The notes beneath the pieces are model-generated. The model was not told the origin of the DNA and made no database searches. It worked only from the letters and a program-made list of their open reading frames with translations. 44,851 nucleotides of DNA from Oscillibacter sp. (lineage in GTDB: Bacteria > Bacillota > Clostridia > Oscillospirales > Oscillospiraceae): contig JAGBDS010000050.1 in assembly GCA_017937405.1 (NCBI GenBank), positions 1 through 44,851 on the forward strand, in the 5' to 3' direction. This document shows positions 34,446-42,792 of this stretch, piece after piece (within the stretch, counting starts at the first letter, position 1; each line of letters begins with the position of its first letter). The position numbers were made by a program, and so were the translations under genes.

Positions 34446-35288
34446 ATGGAGATTCGGGAGGAATTGGCGTACATCAATCAGTTTGCCAAGACAGAACTGA
34501 CGGAGGACCAGGTCTACGTGTTCAGCGTGCGGCTGTGTGACAACGAGGTGGACCGGGACTTTGAACGGTTCGATACAGCGGCGCTGGAACGGCTGGGGGA
34601 GCTGTTCGTGGGCAAGAGCGGTATCTTCGACCATCAGTGGTCCGCCAAGGGACAGACAGCCCGCATTTACCGGACCGAGGTGGTGCGGGAGGAAGCCGTG
34701 GTGACAGCGGCGGGAGACGGCTACTGCTGGCTGAAGGGCTGGGCGTATCTGCTGCAGACCGAGAAAAACCAGGACTTGATCGCGGAGATCGAGGGCGGCA
34801 TCAAAAAAGAGGTCAGCGTGGGGTGCAGCATGGCACGGAGCATTTGCTCCATCTGCGGCGCGGAAGACGGCGGCTGCCATCATGTCCGGGGCGAGACCTA
34901 CGACGGACGGCTGTGCTTTACGGAACTGCGGGAGCCCCAAGACGCCTATGAGTGGTCCTTTGTGGCGGTGCCCGCCCAGCGGAACGCGGGTGTTCTGAAG
35001 CGCTTCAGCCAGGAGACCGACGGCACGGCGGCACTGGAAAAGCAGGCGGCGCTGGGCCGCAAATACCTGGCGGAGCTGCGCCGTGAGGTGACCCGGCTTG
35101 CCATGCTGGCGGGCGACGGCCTGGATGGCAAGGTGTTTGCCAAGGCGGTGGGGCGCCTGGAGGAGCCTGAACTGCTGGAACTGAAGGAGGCCTATGAGGC
35201 CCGGGTGGCAAAGAAGTTCCCGTCGGCTCCGCAATTGCGCCGGAAGGGTGGGTCAGAGCGGAGTGACGAGACGGTGTTCCTGGTCTGA
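34446..35288 (+). CDS. Capsid maturation protease / prohead protein (XkdF, S78-like)
   Basis: 280-aa protein. The motif pair IFDHQW (catalytic histidine candidate) and KKEVSVGCS (catalytic serine candidate) fits the S78-type prohead proteases of PBSX-like phages. YEWSFVAVPAQRNAGV is a further typical segment. An unusual four-residue metal-like knuckle, CSICG followed by GGCHH, lies between them. The C-terminal part (about 200-270) is helical and may serve as scaffold. GGAGGAGG precedes the ATG. Confidence 0.7.
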   Translation: MEIREELAYINQFAKTELTEDQVYVFSVRLCDNEVDRDFERFDTAALERLGELFVGKSGIFDHQWSAKGQTARIYRTEVVREEAVVTAAGDGYCWLKGWAYLLQTEKNQDLIAEIEGGIKKEVSVGCSMARSICSICGAEDGGCHHVRGETYDGRLCFTELREPQDAYEWSFVAVPAQRNAGVLKRFSQETDGTAALEKQAALGRKYLAELRREVTRLAMLAGDGLDGKVFAKAVGRLEEPELLELKEAYEARVAKKFPSAPQLRRKGGSERSDETVFLV

Positions 35289-35326
35289 TACTGATTTTTT
35301 GGCCAAACGATGAAATTGTTTGACCA

Positions 35327-35441
35327 GGCCGCATTTGCGGCCCAGCGGCAAAGCCGCTAAAAATGTTGTTCCATACTGCCTCTGCCGCCTTTGGCGGTGC
35401 GGCGGATTACGCCGCACTCAAAGCATCGGGAATGCTTTGAG
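35327..35441. repeat. Array of five adjacent hairpins in a phage-cluster gap
   Basis: Consecutive stem-loops: 35327-35342 (6-bp stem, ATTT loop), 35344-35358 (6-bp, AAA loop), 35385-35397 (5-bp, TTT loop), 35397-35417 (8-bp, GATTA-type loop) and 35417-35441 (10-bp). They sit between the protease gene and the decoration protein gene and have no coding potential. They may be an RNA-processing or attenuating element that sets capsid-protein levels, or a REP-like insertion. Confidence 0.7.
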
Positions 35442-35485
35442 CAAAGAGCGGTATGTCGGGACGAAGAATATAAAGGAGGATGGAT

Positions 35486-35830
35486 ATGGGTATTTCTTTC
35501 GAGGGCATCGGCCAGTGGGCCGCCACCTTCGCCTGCGGCGAGGCTGCCGTGGGGCAGGTGGTGAAAATCAGCGGCAGCGGCGAGGTGGCCGCCTGCGCCG
35601 ACGGCGACAACTTCTGCGGTGTGGTGGTATTCGTCGCCAGAGACGGAGCGGCCTGCTCCGTGGCGCTGGGTGGTATGGTGAAGGTGCCTTACACCGGCAC
35701 TGCCCCCACTCTGGGCTGGACCGGCCTGGCGGCTGACGGCAAGGGTGGCGTCAAGGCCCTGACCACAGGCCGCAGCTACCTGGTGGTGGACGTGGACGAG
35801 TCTGACAAGACCGTTACCTTTGCACTGTAA
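35486..35830 (+). CDS. Capsid decoration/cement protein (DUF2190-like)
   Basis: 114-aa all-beta protein with the pattern QVVKISGSGEVAACADGDNF, then VVVFVARDGAACSVAL and MVKVPYTG, typical of small head-decoration proteins placed just before the major capsid gene. AAGGAGG lies 6 nt before the ATG at 35486. It is followed 18 bp later by the capsid gene. Confidence 0.7.
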   Translation: MGISFEGIGQWAATFACGEAAVGQVVKISGSGEVAACADGDNFCGVVVFVARDGAACSVALGGMVKVPYTGTAPTLGWTGLAADGKGGVKALTTGRSYLVVDVDESDKTVTFAL

Positions 35831-35848
35831 GTAAGGAGGAGAGTGGAC

Positions 35849-36880
35849 ATGGCTTATCATTTTGAGAACGTCAAGCTGGAAAAGGGTATGTACGGCCGCA
35901 GCGGCCGCAGCTTCAGCCAGACTCTGGAGGAGCTGGACCCCAGTGAGCATTACCGCGGCACGCCCCTGGAGGGCTTGGACGCCTTCCAGCGCCAGCTCAA
36001 GCGCTTCGACATCAAGGTCAAGGGCGCCGGCAGCGACTGTGTGGAGAAGTTTTTCCACAACACCGAGTCTGCCGTGCTGTTTCCGGAGTTCGTGTCCCGG
36101 GTGGTGCGCCAGGGTATGGAGGAGGAGAGCATCCTGCCCGACATCACCGCCACGGTGACCCGCTTTGACGGCATGGATTACCGCTCCATCGCCTCTGTTC
36201 CCACCGAGGAGCAGAAGACACTGAAGCGGGTGGAGGAGGGGGCTGAGATCCCCCAGACCCGCATCCGCACCCAGGAGAATCTGGTGCGCCTGCACAAGCG
36301 GGGCCGGATGCTGGTGGCCTCCTACGAGGCCATCCGCTTCCAGCGTTTGGACCTGTTCTCTGTGACCCTGCGCCAGATCGGCGCCTACATCGGCCGAATG
36401 CATCTGGAGGACGCCATCAAAGTTCTCTGCGACGGCGACGGCAACAAGAACCCCGCTCAGGTGTTCAACGTGGGCACCAAGCCCATCTCCGGCACCGCCG
36501 GTACCCTGAGCTACGAGGCCCTGGTGGATTTCTGGAGCCAGTTCGACCCCTACACCATGAACACCCTGCTGGTCAGCAGCGACATGATGCTGGCCATGCT
36601 GAAGCTCAGTGAGTTCCAGAATCCCCTGACGGGCCTGAACTTCCAAGGCACCGGCACCCTGACTACCCCTCTGGGCGCCAAGCTGCTGCGCACCAGCGCC
36701 CTGCCCGCCGGTACCCTGGTGGGCCTGGACAAGAACTACGCCCTGGAGCAGATCAGCGCCAGCGAGATCACCGTGGAGTACGACAAGCTCATCGACCGCC
36801 AGCTGGAGCGGGCGGCTATCACCTCCATCTCCGGCTTCGCCAAGCTGTTTGGCGAGGCGTCCAAGGTGCTGAAGGTGTAA
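35849..36880 (+). CDS. Major capsid protein (XkdG-like, HK97-fold family)
   Basis: 343-aa main head protein. The central region TVTRFDGMDYRSIASVPTEE then LKRVEEGAEIP, and the end LSYEALVDFWSQFDPYTMNT, YALEQISASEITVEYDK and ITSISGFAKLF, are typical of PBSX-like capsids. The ATG at 35849 has AGGAGG at 9 nt. An in-frame GTG lies 6 nt upstream. Codon use is strongly biased to C/G-ending codons, as expected for a highly expressed gene. Confidence 0.85.
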   Translation: MAYHFENVKLEKGMYGRSGRSFSQTLEELDPSEHYRGTPLEGLDAFQRQLKRFDIKVKGAGSDCVEKFFHNTESAVLFPEFVSRVVRQGMEEESILPDITATVTRFDGMDYRSIASVPTEEQKTLKRVEEGAEIPQTRIRTQENLVRLHKRGRMLVASYEAIRFQRLDLFSVTLRQIGAYIGRMHLEDAIKVLCDGDGNKNPAQVFNVGTKPISGTAGTLSYEALVDFWSQFDPYTMNTLLVSSDMMLAMLKLSEFQNPLTGLNFQGTGTLTTPLGAKLLRTSALPAGTLVGLDKNYALEQISASEITVEYDKLIDRQLERAAITSISGFAKLFGEASKVLKV

Positions 36881-36914
36881 GCAGACTGAGAGAAACCGGA
36901 GAGGGGGACGGAGG

Positions 36915-37277
36915 ATGCAGGAGAAGATCCTGGCACTGGCGTTGGCGGTGTCCGGCGCCGGGGAGGAGCGGCGTCCGCTGCTGGAGACGCTGTGCGGCGC
37001 AGCGGAGACCTTTTGGAGGGATCGCCTGCGGGACGGCGTGACAGAGGAGGACTGCCTGGAGAGCTTTTGCTGCGCGGCGGCCTTCACCGCGGCGGCGGAC
37101 CTAGCAGCGGGACAGGGAGGCGGCGTGTCCGCTTTCACTGCCGGGGCCGTCTCTGTAAAGGGGCTGGGCGGCGCGGAGAGCGCCGCCCGGGCCGCAGCCC
37201 TGCGTCAGACGGCGGAGCGGCTGATGGAACCCTATGCCGCCGCAGATGGGTTCTGCTTCAAAGGGGTGCGGGCATGA
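36915..37277 (+). CDS. Head-tail connector-like protein (XkdH-position)
   Basis: 120-aa alanine-rich helical protein. It sits where PBSX-like phages encode the head-completion/adaptor protein that binds the portal. The motif CAAAFTAAADLAAG followed by a glycine-rich turn is consistent with a small helical adaptor. A purine-rich AGGGGGACGGAGG precedes the ATG. The next gene starts inside its stop codon. Assignment rests mainly on position. Confidence 0.55.
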   Translation: MQEKILALALAVSGAGEERRPLLETLCGAAETFWRDRLRDGVTEEDCLESFCCAAAFTAAADLAAGQGGGVSAFTAGAVSVKGLGGAESAARAAALRQTAERLMEPYAAADGFCFKGVRA

Positions 37278-37594
37278 CGGATTGGATTCGGGAGACCCTG
37301 GAGCGTTACGGGCAGGCGGTAACAGTTCAAATGACAGACGAGCAGGTGCTCACCCGGGCATTTTTACAGCCGTTGACGGAGAAGGGTGAGCGGGTGCCGG
37401 ACGCGGTGACCGGTATCGGCTGGATCGACGGACGGTTGTGGCTCTATCTGGGGCAGACGCCGGTGGGACCGTCAGACTGGGTGCTGTGGAACGGGATGAC
37501 GTTCCGGGTCCGAAGCAGCAGGCCCTATTACATCGGGGAGACGCCGGCGTATTGGTGGGCGTCTTTGGAGACAGAAAGGGAGGCTGCGGAATGA
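37274..37594 (+). CDS. Head-closure/joining protein-like (small structural)
   Basis: 106-aa protein, beta-rich, with WIDGRLWLYLGQTPVGPSDW and MTFRVRSSRPYYIGETPAYW. The pattern resembles short head-closure proteins of PBSX-like phages. It starts at an ATGA overlap with the preceding connector gene and ends in an ATGA overlap with the next gene. Confidence 0.55.
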   Translation: MTDWIRETLERYGQAVTVQMTDEQVLTRAFLQPLTEKGERVPDAVTGIGWIDGRLWLYLGQTPVGPSDWVLWNGMTFRVRSSRPYYIGETPAYWWASLETEREAAE

Positions 37595-38085
37595 GAGAGC
37601 TGGCACAGGTGCGTCGGACTGTCATCAATGCTTTGAACGACGGCGGTGTAACGGCGATGGAAGCCTTTCCGGCCGACAGGGCAAAACGGTGGCCGGAGGC
37701 CGTGGCGGCGGTGGCGGTAGGCGCCGCTGAGGGAAAGGCCATGGGCTTTTGCAATTATCTGGGCGAGGTGTACGACCAAGAGGCCGGAACGATGCGGGAG
37801 CTTTACGGCAAGCAGCTGGAGGGCGACATCACCGTGGAGCTCCGGGCGGAGCGGGCGGCGGACTGTGAGGCGGGCACCGAGAAAGCGGCGGACATCCTGC
37901 TGGGAAAGCTGCCGTCCGGCATCCGGCCCGGTGAGCTGCGGTGGGAGGCTCTGAGCTGGGAAAAGACCACGGGGATGTTCCTGCGGCGGGGGTCCCTGCG
38001 GTGTCAGGCGGTGTTCACCGCCCAGACGGATGAGGAGGGCGAGACCTTCCTGGACTTTATTCTGAAAGGAGTCATGAGGCCTTGA
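37591..38085 (+). CDS. Tail-completion/minor structural protein (XkdI/XkdJ-position)
   Basis: 164-aa protein between the head-joining gene and the sheath gene. The N-terminal helix RELAQVRRTVINALNDGG and the end GSLRCQAVFTAQTDEEGETF, then LDFILKG, resemble tail-terminator proteins that set the neck of contractile tails. AAAGGGAGG precedes the ATG. The stop overlaps the sheath TTG start. Confidence 0.5.
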   Translation: MRELAQVRRTVINALNDGGVTAMEAFPADRAKRWPEAVAAVAVGAAEGKAMGFCNYLGEVYDQEAGTMRELYGKQLEGDITVELRAERAADCEAGTEKAADILLGKLPSGIRPGELRWEALSWEKTTGMFLRRGSLRCQAVFTAQTDEEGETFLDFILKGVMRP

Positions 38086-39137
38086 GCGAAATGAGGCATG
38101 AGCGGCCGGGTGTTTACTCGGCCTATGACGCGGCGGCGGTGGTCTCCGCCGCTAAAGGAAGCAAGACTATCGGCGTGGCTGCGAAAGCTGCCCGGGGCAC
38201 CGTGGGAGAGGCGGTGACGGTGACTGGCTACGCCGCCGGTGTGGCGGCGTTCGGCGAGGACACTGACCCCGGAATGAGCACGCTGCTGCGGCTGCTGTTC
38301 CTGGGCGGCGCAGGCAAGGTAGTGGCTGTCCGCGTGGCGGACGAGGACGCGGACTATCAGGCGGCCTTCGAGGTGCTGGGCAAGCAGGACGCGCAGGTGG
38401 TGCTGTGCGACAGCGCCGAGCTGACGGTGCAGCAGGCGCTGCGGTCCGCAGTGGAGACGGCCTCCACTCAGCGCCGGGAGCGCATCGCCGTGGTGGGCGG
38501 CGACGGAGAGAACGTGGCGGAGCTGGTGGAACGGGCGAAGGCCCTGAACAGCGAGCGCGTGGTGCTGGTGGGCCCCGACGCCCTGGACGGCAGCGGTAAC
38601 CGTCTGCCTGGCGTTTTTGCCGCCGCAGCAGTGGCGGCTGCCATCGCCGCAGGCAAGGACCCCGCTGTTCCCCTGAACGGCACGGAGCTTTACGGCTTGG
38701 GCGGTTTGGCGGAGGATTACAGCGACAACGACATCGACCTGCTGGTACGGGGCGGCGTCACGCCTCTGGAGAGCGTGGGCGGCGTGATCTCCCCCGTGCG
38801 GGGCATCACCACCCGCACCACCACCGGTGGCGCGGCGGACGCCACCTGGCGGGAACTGACCACTATCCTGGTGGTGGATGACATCATACCCACTGTGCGG
38901 GCGGCCTTGCGCAGCAAGTTCAGCCGGGCCAAGAACAACGCCAGAAGCCGGGGCGCCATCCGCTCCCAGGTCATCGTGGAGCTGGAGAAGAAGGTGGCGG
39001 CGGAGATCATCGACAGCTACGGTGAGGTGGCGGTCACCGCTGACGCGGAGGACCCCACCGTCTGCCTGGTGGAGTTCAGCTTTGCCGTGGCCCACGGCCT
39101 GAACCAGATCTATCTGACGGTGCATATCACTGTCTGA
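38082..39137 (+). CDS. Contractile tail sheath protein (XkdK-like; TTG start)
   Basis: 351-aa tail sheath. It opens RHERPGVYSAYDAAAV, the usual RPGVY entry motif. The C-terminus (KKVAAEIIDSYGEVAVTADA, then VEFSFAVAHGLNQIYLTVHI) is the conserved sheath end that docks on the tube. At 351 aa it is shorter than the PBSX sheath (about 466). The TTG at 38082 has AAAGGAG at 10 nt; the ATG at 38091 would be too far from it. Confidence 0.9.
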   Translation: MSEMRHERPGVYSAYDAAAVVSAAKGSKTIGVAAKAARGTVGEAVTVTGYAAGVAAFGEDTDPGMSTLLRLLFLGGAGKVVAVRVADEDADYQAAFEVLGKQDAQVVLCDSAELTVQQALRSAVETASTQRRERIAVVGGDGENVAELVERAKALNSERVVLVGPDALDGSGNRLPGVFAAAAVAAAIAAGKDPAVPLNGTELYGLGGLAEDYSDNDIDLLVRGGVTPLESVGGVISPVRGITTRTTTGGAADATWRELTTILVVDDIIPTVRAALRSKFSRAKNNARSRGAIRSQVIVELEKKVAAEIIDSYGEVAVTADAEDPTVCLVEFSFAVAHGLNQIYLTVHITV

Positions 39138-39156
39138 CGTGTGAGAGGAGAGCACG

Positions 39157-39546
39157 ATGGAAATGAAGGGATTTCCCACCAGCGCAGACATCTATCTGGA
39201 GCTGGATGGTAAAAAGGTAGCTGTGGTGCAGGGCTATACGGCCAAGGCCAGCAAGAGCTCCAAAAACGTGGAGGCCTTTGGCGAGAGCGAGCCGGTGGCC
39301 ACCATTGAAGGCCAGCGAAAGTATACTCTGGAGCTGACCCGCCTGTACGCCACCGATGACGCCGTGAGCGACGGCATCAATTTCTATGACCTGCGGGACT
39401 TCTCCCTGGTCATCTGCAAGCCTGACCGGAAGATCATTTACAGCGGCTGTGAGTGGAGCACCATCCAGGAGGAGGGGCAGCTCAACGCCATGGTGGCGGA
39501 GAAGATCACGCTGGTGGCTGCCAAGCGCATCGAGACCACGGTATGA
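39157..39546 (+). CDS. Tail tube protein (XkdM-like)
   Basis: 129-aa inner tube subunit. It shows GFPTSADIYLELDGKKVAVV, then a long beta-rich core with KYTLELTRLY and FSLVICKPDRKIIYSGCEWS, ending LVAAKRIE. Length and pattern match PBSX XkdM. AGAGGAGAG precedes the ATG. Confidence 0.88.
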   Translation: MEMKGFPTSADIYLELDGKKVAVVQGYTAKASKSSKNVEAFGESEPVATIEGQRKYTLELTRLYATDDAVSDGINFYDLRDFSLVICKPDRKIIYSGCEWSTIQEEGQLNAMVAEKITLVAAKRIETTV

Positions 39547-39842
39547 GAGGCATCGACGAGCTGCGGCCTCTGACAGCCGGACGGCTGCTGACGCTGTGGC
39601 GGGAGCACCGAGACGCGGAGCCGCTGGAACGGGCGCTGCTTTGCAACGCCGCCGTGCTGGCGGAGAGCTGTTTCTGCCAGGGAGAGCCTGCCTTTGAAAG
39701 CGGCGAAGATGTTCTGGCGGAGCTGACCGGGCGGCAGATGGAAGAGCTGCTGAGGACGCTGGCGGGCGGGGCACAGCCCCGCCCCGCCGGTGAGAATCCC
39801 GCTTTTGACAGCGAGCGGTTTCTGAGGCTGAAGGGGGAGTAG
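39543..39842 (+). CDS. Tail assembly chaperone-like protein (XkdN position)
   Basis: 99-aa helical protein in the slot of the tail assembly chaperone (XkdN; lambda gpG role). It starts at an ATGA overlap with the tube gene. The end has a run of five G residues (AAGGGGGAG) just before the stop, and the -1 frame there is open into the next gene. A short frameshift product is therefore conceivable. Confidence 0.6.
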   Translation: MRGIDELRPLTAGRLLTLWREHRDAEPLERALLCNAAVLAESCFCQGEPAFESGEDVLAELTGRQMEELLRTLAGGAQPRPAGENPAFDSERFLRLKGE

Positions 39843-39844
39843 GG

Positions 39845-40489
39845 ATGGAGTATATCCTGGAGGAGCTTCTGCGGCAGCGGAAAGCACTGGCTGCCCTGAT
39901 GAACGGCGGCTCGCCGGAGGAGCAGGAAGACGGCAGAGACGAGGACACAGTCCGCCGCGAACAGGAGATGGCGTTCTCCGATGACCGGAACTGGCTGGAT
40001 GTGATGACTGGAAAATACGGTGGGACTGCTTACCGGAGCGGCGGGGCTGTCCGCCGAGGAGGCGGAATGACCGCCGCTGAAACGGTGTGGGATACTTACG
40101 CGGAGGCTGCCAGGGAGAAAAACGGATACCTGGGCTCCGTACGCCGGAATGGCGGAGAAATAGCCTCCGGCAGGGCTGCGTGGGAGGTTTTGGCGGAGGA
40201 TGGCAGGGCTGTCTTTCGCCGGGAGGCCGGGGAGGACGAAAACGGCGGGGTATCCGCCGGAAAAGCAACCGCTGAAAGGGTTGGCTGGCAACTGGGACGT
40301 TTTCATACCGGTGAACAGATATTTGCCGGGGGTTCCAGGCTGTCCGGCGGGGCCGAAGCGGTGGAGGCGGTATCTGTTCGGACAGTGACGCAGTGGGACG
40401 GCGGAACGGCGGAGACGGACGCCAGGGCGCTGTCCCGGGCAATCCAGCGGGACGCCCGGCGCTATGACGGCGGCTTTATGGCCCGCTGA
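39845..40489 (+). CDS. 214-aa protein of unknown function in the tape-measure position
   Basis: Occupies the place of the tape measure (XkdO, normally over 1000 aa) but is only 214 aa and has no transmembrane or transglycosylase region. The N-terminus is helical (MEYILEELLRQRKALAALMN), followed by acidic and glycine-rich stretches. The C-terminus ends ARALSRAIQRDARRYDGGF. A GGGGGAG site precedes the ATG, 2 bp after the chaperone stop. I do not recognise a family. It could be a shortened tape measure, a tail initiation protein or the second half of a frameshifted chaperone. Confidence 0.65.
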   Translation: MEYILEELLRQRKALAALMNGGSPEEQEDGRDEDTVRREQEMAFSDDRNWLDVMTGKYGGTAYRSGGAVRRGGGMTAAETVWDTYAEAAREKNGYLGSVRRNGGEIASGRAAWEVLAEDGRAVFRREAGEDENGGVSAGKATAERVGWQLGRFHTGEQIFAGGSRLSGGAEAVEAVSVRTVTQWDGGTAETDARALSRAIQRDARRYDGGFMAR

Positions 40490-40503
40490 AAGGAGGAGTG
40501 CTC

Positions 40504-41091
40504 GTGCGGCTGACACCGATGCGATATAAGGATTACACCTGGCCCCACAATCCGGAGGTTTACTCGGTGGAGCACCGCCGCCGGATGGCGGCCTATCAGG
40601 TGCCCGGCGGGGGCAGCGTGCTCCAGGACCTGGGGCGTAGCTACCGGGTGCTGCGGGGAGAGGGCGTTTTCGCGGGAGAGGACGCCTATGAACAGTTCCG
40701 GGAACTGACGGAGGTATTCCGGGACAGCGGGCCCGGACTGCTGGTGCATCCCGTCTGGCAGGCGGAACGGGTCTGGTTTGTGTCTCTGACGGTGACGGAG
40801 GAGCCGCTGCCGGACTATGTGCGGTACAGCTTCGAGTTCTGGGAGGACTGGAGCGGCTATGACGGCGGCCTGACGGAAGTGGACGCGGGGAATACCCCGC
40901 AGTTCGGCAGCGGAGGGAGCACCGGAAACGCGGGAGCTTCCGTCTCCGCTGTTTATACCGTAAAGAAAGGAGATACCCTGTGGGGCATCGCCCGGCGCTA
41001 TGGCGTAACGCTGACGGCGCTGATCGCCGCCAATCCCCAGATCAAAAACCCCAATCTGATCTATCCGGGGAACAGGGTGAACATTCCATGA
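40504..41091 (+). CDS. LysM-containing tail protein (XkdP-like)
   Basis: 195-aa tail protein with a C-terminal LysM domain (about residues 148-195, YTVKKGDTLWGIARRYGV, then YPGNRVNIP) that binds glycan. The N-terminal 120 residues match the tail-hub linker region of XkdP. The start GTG at 40504 has AGGAGG 7 nt upstream; the GTG at 40498 is too close to it. It overlaps the next gene by 4 bp. Confidence 0.85.
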   Translation: MRLTPMRYKDYTWPHNPEVYSVEHRRRMAAYQVPGGGSVLQDLGRSYRVLRGEGVFAGEDAYEQFRELTEVFRDSGPGLLVHPVWQAERVWFVSLTVTEEPLPDYVRYSFEFWEDWSGYDGGLTEVDAGNTPQFGSGGSTGNAGASVSAVYTVKKGDTLWGIARRYGVTLTALIAANPQIKNPNLIYPGNRVNIP

Positions 41092-42032
41092 CGGGACGTA
41101 TCTTTACAGCTGACCACCATGTCTACGACCTGCCGGCGTTGCTGAGCTGGAACGTGACCCACACGGGTTCAGTGCCCTGCGACAGCTATACCGTGACCTT
41201 TCTGTACCAGAAGGAGATGGCGCCGGTGCTGAAAATGGCGGCGGGTTTCTCGGCTTTTCACAACGGAGAGACGATGCTGCGGGCCACTGTGGACGAGTAC
41301 GCGGTGGAGATGGGAGCGGAGGGCATTACCGCCACCGTATCTGGCCGGGGCTTCGCGGCCCGGCTGCTGGACAACGAGTCCCGGCCCGTCACCTATCAGG
41401 ACGCCACGCTGGCGGAGATCATCCGGTGCCATGTGGCGCCCTACGGCATCCGCTGCACCGAGGCGGCAGACCTGCGGGCCGGGTCGGTGTTCACGGTGTC
41501 GGCGGGCGTCAGCCAGTGGCGAGCGCTGGAGGATTTCTGCCTGACCTACGGCGGCTTTTCGCCCCGGTTCGCCAGGGACGGCAGCTTGCTGGCGGTGCCG
41601 GAAAAGGAGGGCAGGCGTCTGCGCATCGGGGATGGGGACCCGGTGCTCTCCTGCACCCTGCGGGAAGACCACTACGGGGTGCTGACAGAGGCGCTGATCA
41701 TCGATAAGACCCGGAACCTCTCGTACAGCGTGAAAAACCAGGACATGATCGACAAGGGCGGCCAGTGCCGCCGGGTCATTTATACGCCGGGAAACCGCAC
41801 CTGGGCGGCGATGCGCTACACCGGCGAATATCAGATCAAAAAGTCCAGAGAGGACGAAAAAGCGGTCACGGTGACGCTGCCGGGTAGCTTTCTGGCTTTC
41901 CCCGGGGACCGGGTATCGCTGGATCTGAAACGACTGGGGCTTTCCGGGGATTTCCGGGTGGCGGAGGCGGAGAATACCTTTTCCGCCCAGAAAGGCGCCG
42001 CCGTGACATTGACATTGAAGGAGCGTGGGTGA
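41088..42032 (+). CDS. Tail hub protein (XkdQ/gpD-like)
   Basis: 314-aa hub protein that joins the tube to the spike. It begins GRIFTADHHVYDLPALLSWN and has beta-rich domains resembling phage T4 gp27/gpD. The end (FLAFPGDRVSLDLKRLGLSG) is typical of PBSX XkdQ. The ATGA overlap with XkdP-like indicates coupling. Confidence 0.85.
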   Translation: MTGRIFTADHHVYDLPALLSWNVTHTGSVPCDSYTVTFLYQKEMAPVLKMAAGFSAFHNGETMLRATVDEYAVEMGAEGITATVSGRGFAARLLDNESRPVTYQDATLAEIIRCHVAPYGIRCTEAADLRAGSVFTVSAGVSQWRALEDFCLTYGGFSPRFARDGSLLAVPEKEGRRLRIGDGDPVLSCTLREDHYGVLTEALIIDKTRNLSYSVKNQDMIDKGGQCRRVIYTPGNRTWAAMRYTGEYQIKKSREDEKAVTVTLPGSFLAFPGDRVSLDLKRLGLSGDFRVAEAENTFSAQKGAAVTLTLKERG

Positions 42033-42033
42033 T

Positions 42034-42426
42034 ATGTGGCTGTCAAAGCAGATGCGGCCCGCTCCGCCCACGGCGGACGCGGACATGGGCATGACCACCA
42101 TCGGCGGAGAACAGGCCGGCGTGGTGACCCGGGGAGAGGTCCGGTCCCTGCCGGTATACGGCCCCGGCGGCTATATCTGGCTGCCGGAAAACGGAGCGGC
42201 GGTGCTGGTCATCAAGGGCGGACCCGGTGGTGAGGAGCAGTGCGTCAGCGGAACGCGGCAGAGGGAGGCTCCCAAGGGAATGAAGCCCGGGGAGGTCTAT
42301 CTCTATGGCCCCGGAGAAAATTCTGTTTATCTGAAAGCTGACGGAACGGTGGACATCCGGGGAACGCTGAAGATCAACGGTGAGCTGTACAAGCCCTGTA
42401 CCTGCGGAGAAGAGGGGGTGCTCTGA
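42034..42426 (+). CDS. Baseplate spike protein (gpV-like)
   Basis: 130-aa protein. An OB-fold-like start (PVYGPGGYIWLPENGAAVLV) is followed by a short beta-prism end (SVYLKADGTVDIRGTLKING). It ends CTCGEEGVL without the HxH iron-binding tip seen in many spikes. The ATG at 42034 has AAGGAG at 10 nt; the in-frame GTG 9 nt upstream is too close to it. It shares 1 bp with the next gene. Confidence 0.75.
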   Translation: MWLSKQMRPAPPTADADMGMTTIGGEQAGVVTRGEVRSLPVYGPGGYIWLPENGAAVLVIKGGPGGEEQCVSGTRQREAPKGMKPGEVYLYGPGENSVYLKADGTVDIRGTLKINGELYKPCTCGEEGVL

Positions 42427-42779
42427 TGGAACTGGAACTGCGAAACGGCGACTACATTCCCAACGGCACCGGCGGCCTATGCAGGCTGGAGGGGACCCGG
42501 GCATTGGTACAGCGGGTGCTGTTTCGGTTGAAGGCCCGCCGGGGGAGCTTCCCTTTTTGGGACAGCCTGGGGAGCCGCCTATGGCAGCTTGGCCGACTGC
42601 CTGTGCGGGAGCGTCAGGCAGCCGCCAGGCAGTATGTGGAGGAGGCTTTGGCCGAGGAGCCGGGACTGCGGGTGGAATCCGTGGAGCTGGCGCAGGGCGG
42701 AGACGGAACTGCCCTTTTGACGGTGGGACTGACCTGCGGGGAGGAGCCACTGACGGTCACGCTGGAGATGGACGAATGA
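42426..42779 (+). CDS. Baseplate wedge protein W-like (XkdS/DUF2634)
   Basis: 117-aa baseplate component resembling T4 gp25/gpW. It shows LVQRVLFRLKARRGSFPFWD then SLGSRLWQL, a signature of XkdS-like proteins, and a beta-rich end. It starts within the stop codon of the spike gene (TGATG). Confidence 0.8.
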   Translation: MELELRNGDYIPNGTGGLCRLEGTRALVQRVLFRLKARRGSFPFWDSLGSRLWQLGRLPVRERQAAARQYVEEALAEEPGLRVESVELAQGGDGTALLTVGLTCGEEPLTVTLEMDE

Positions 42780-42792
42780 GAGGTATCTTGCA

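Noticed and set aside
35327-35441. CRISPR-like array
   Set aside because: The hairpins differ from each other in sequence and there are no equal-length repeats with spacers.
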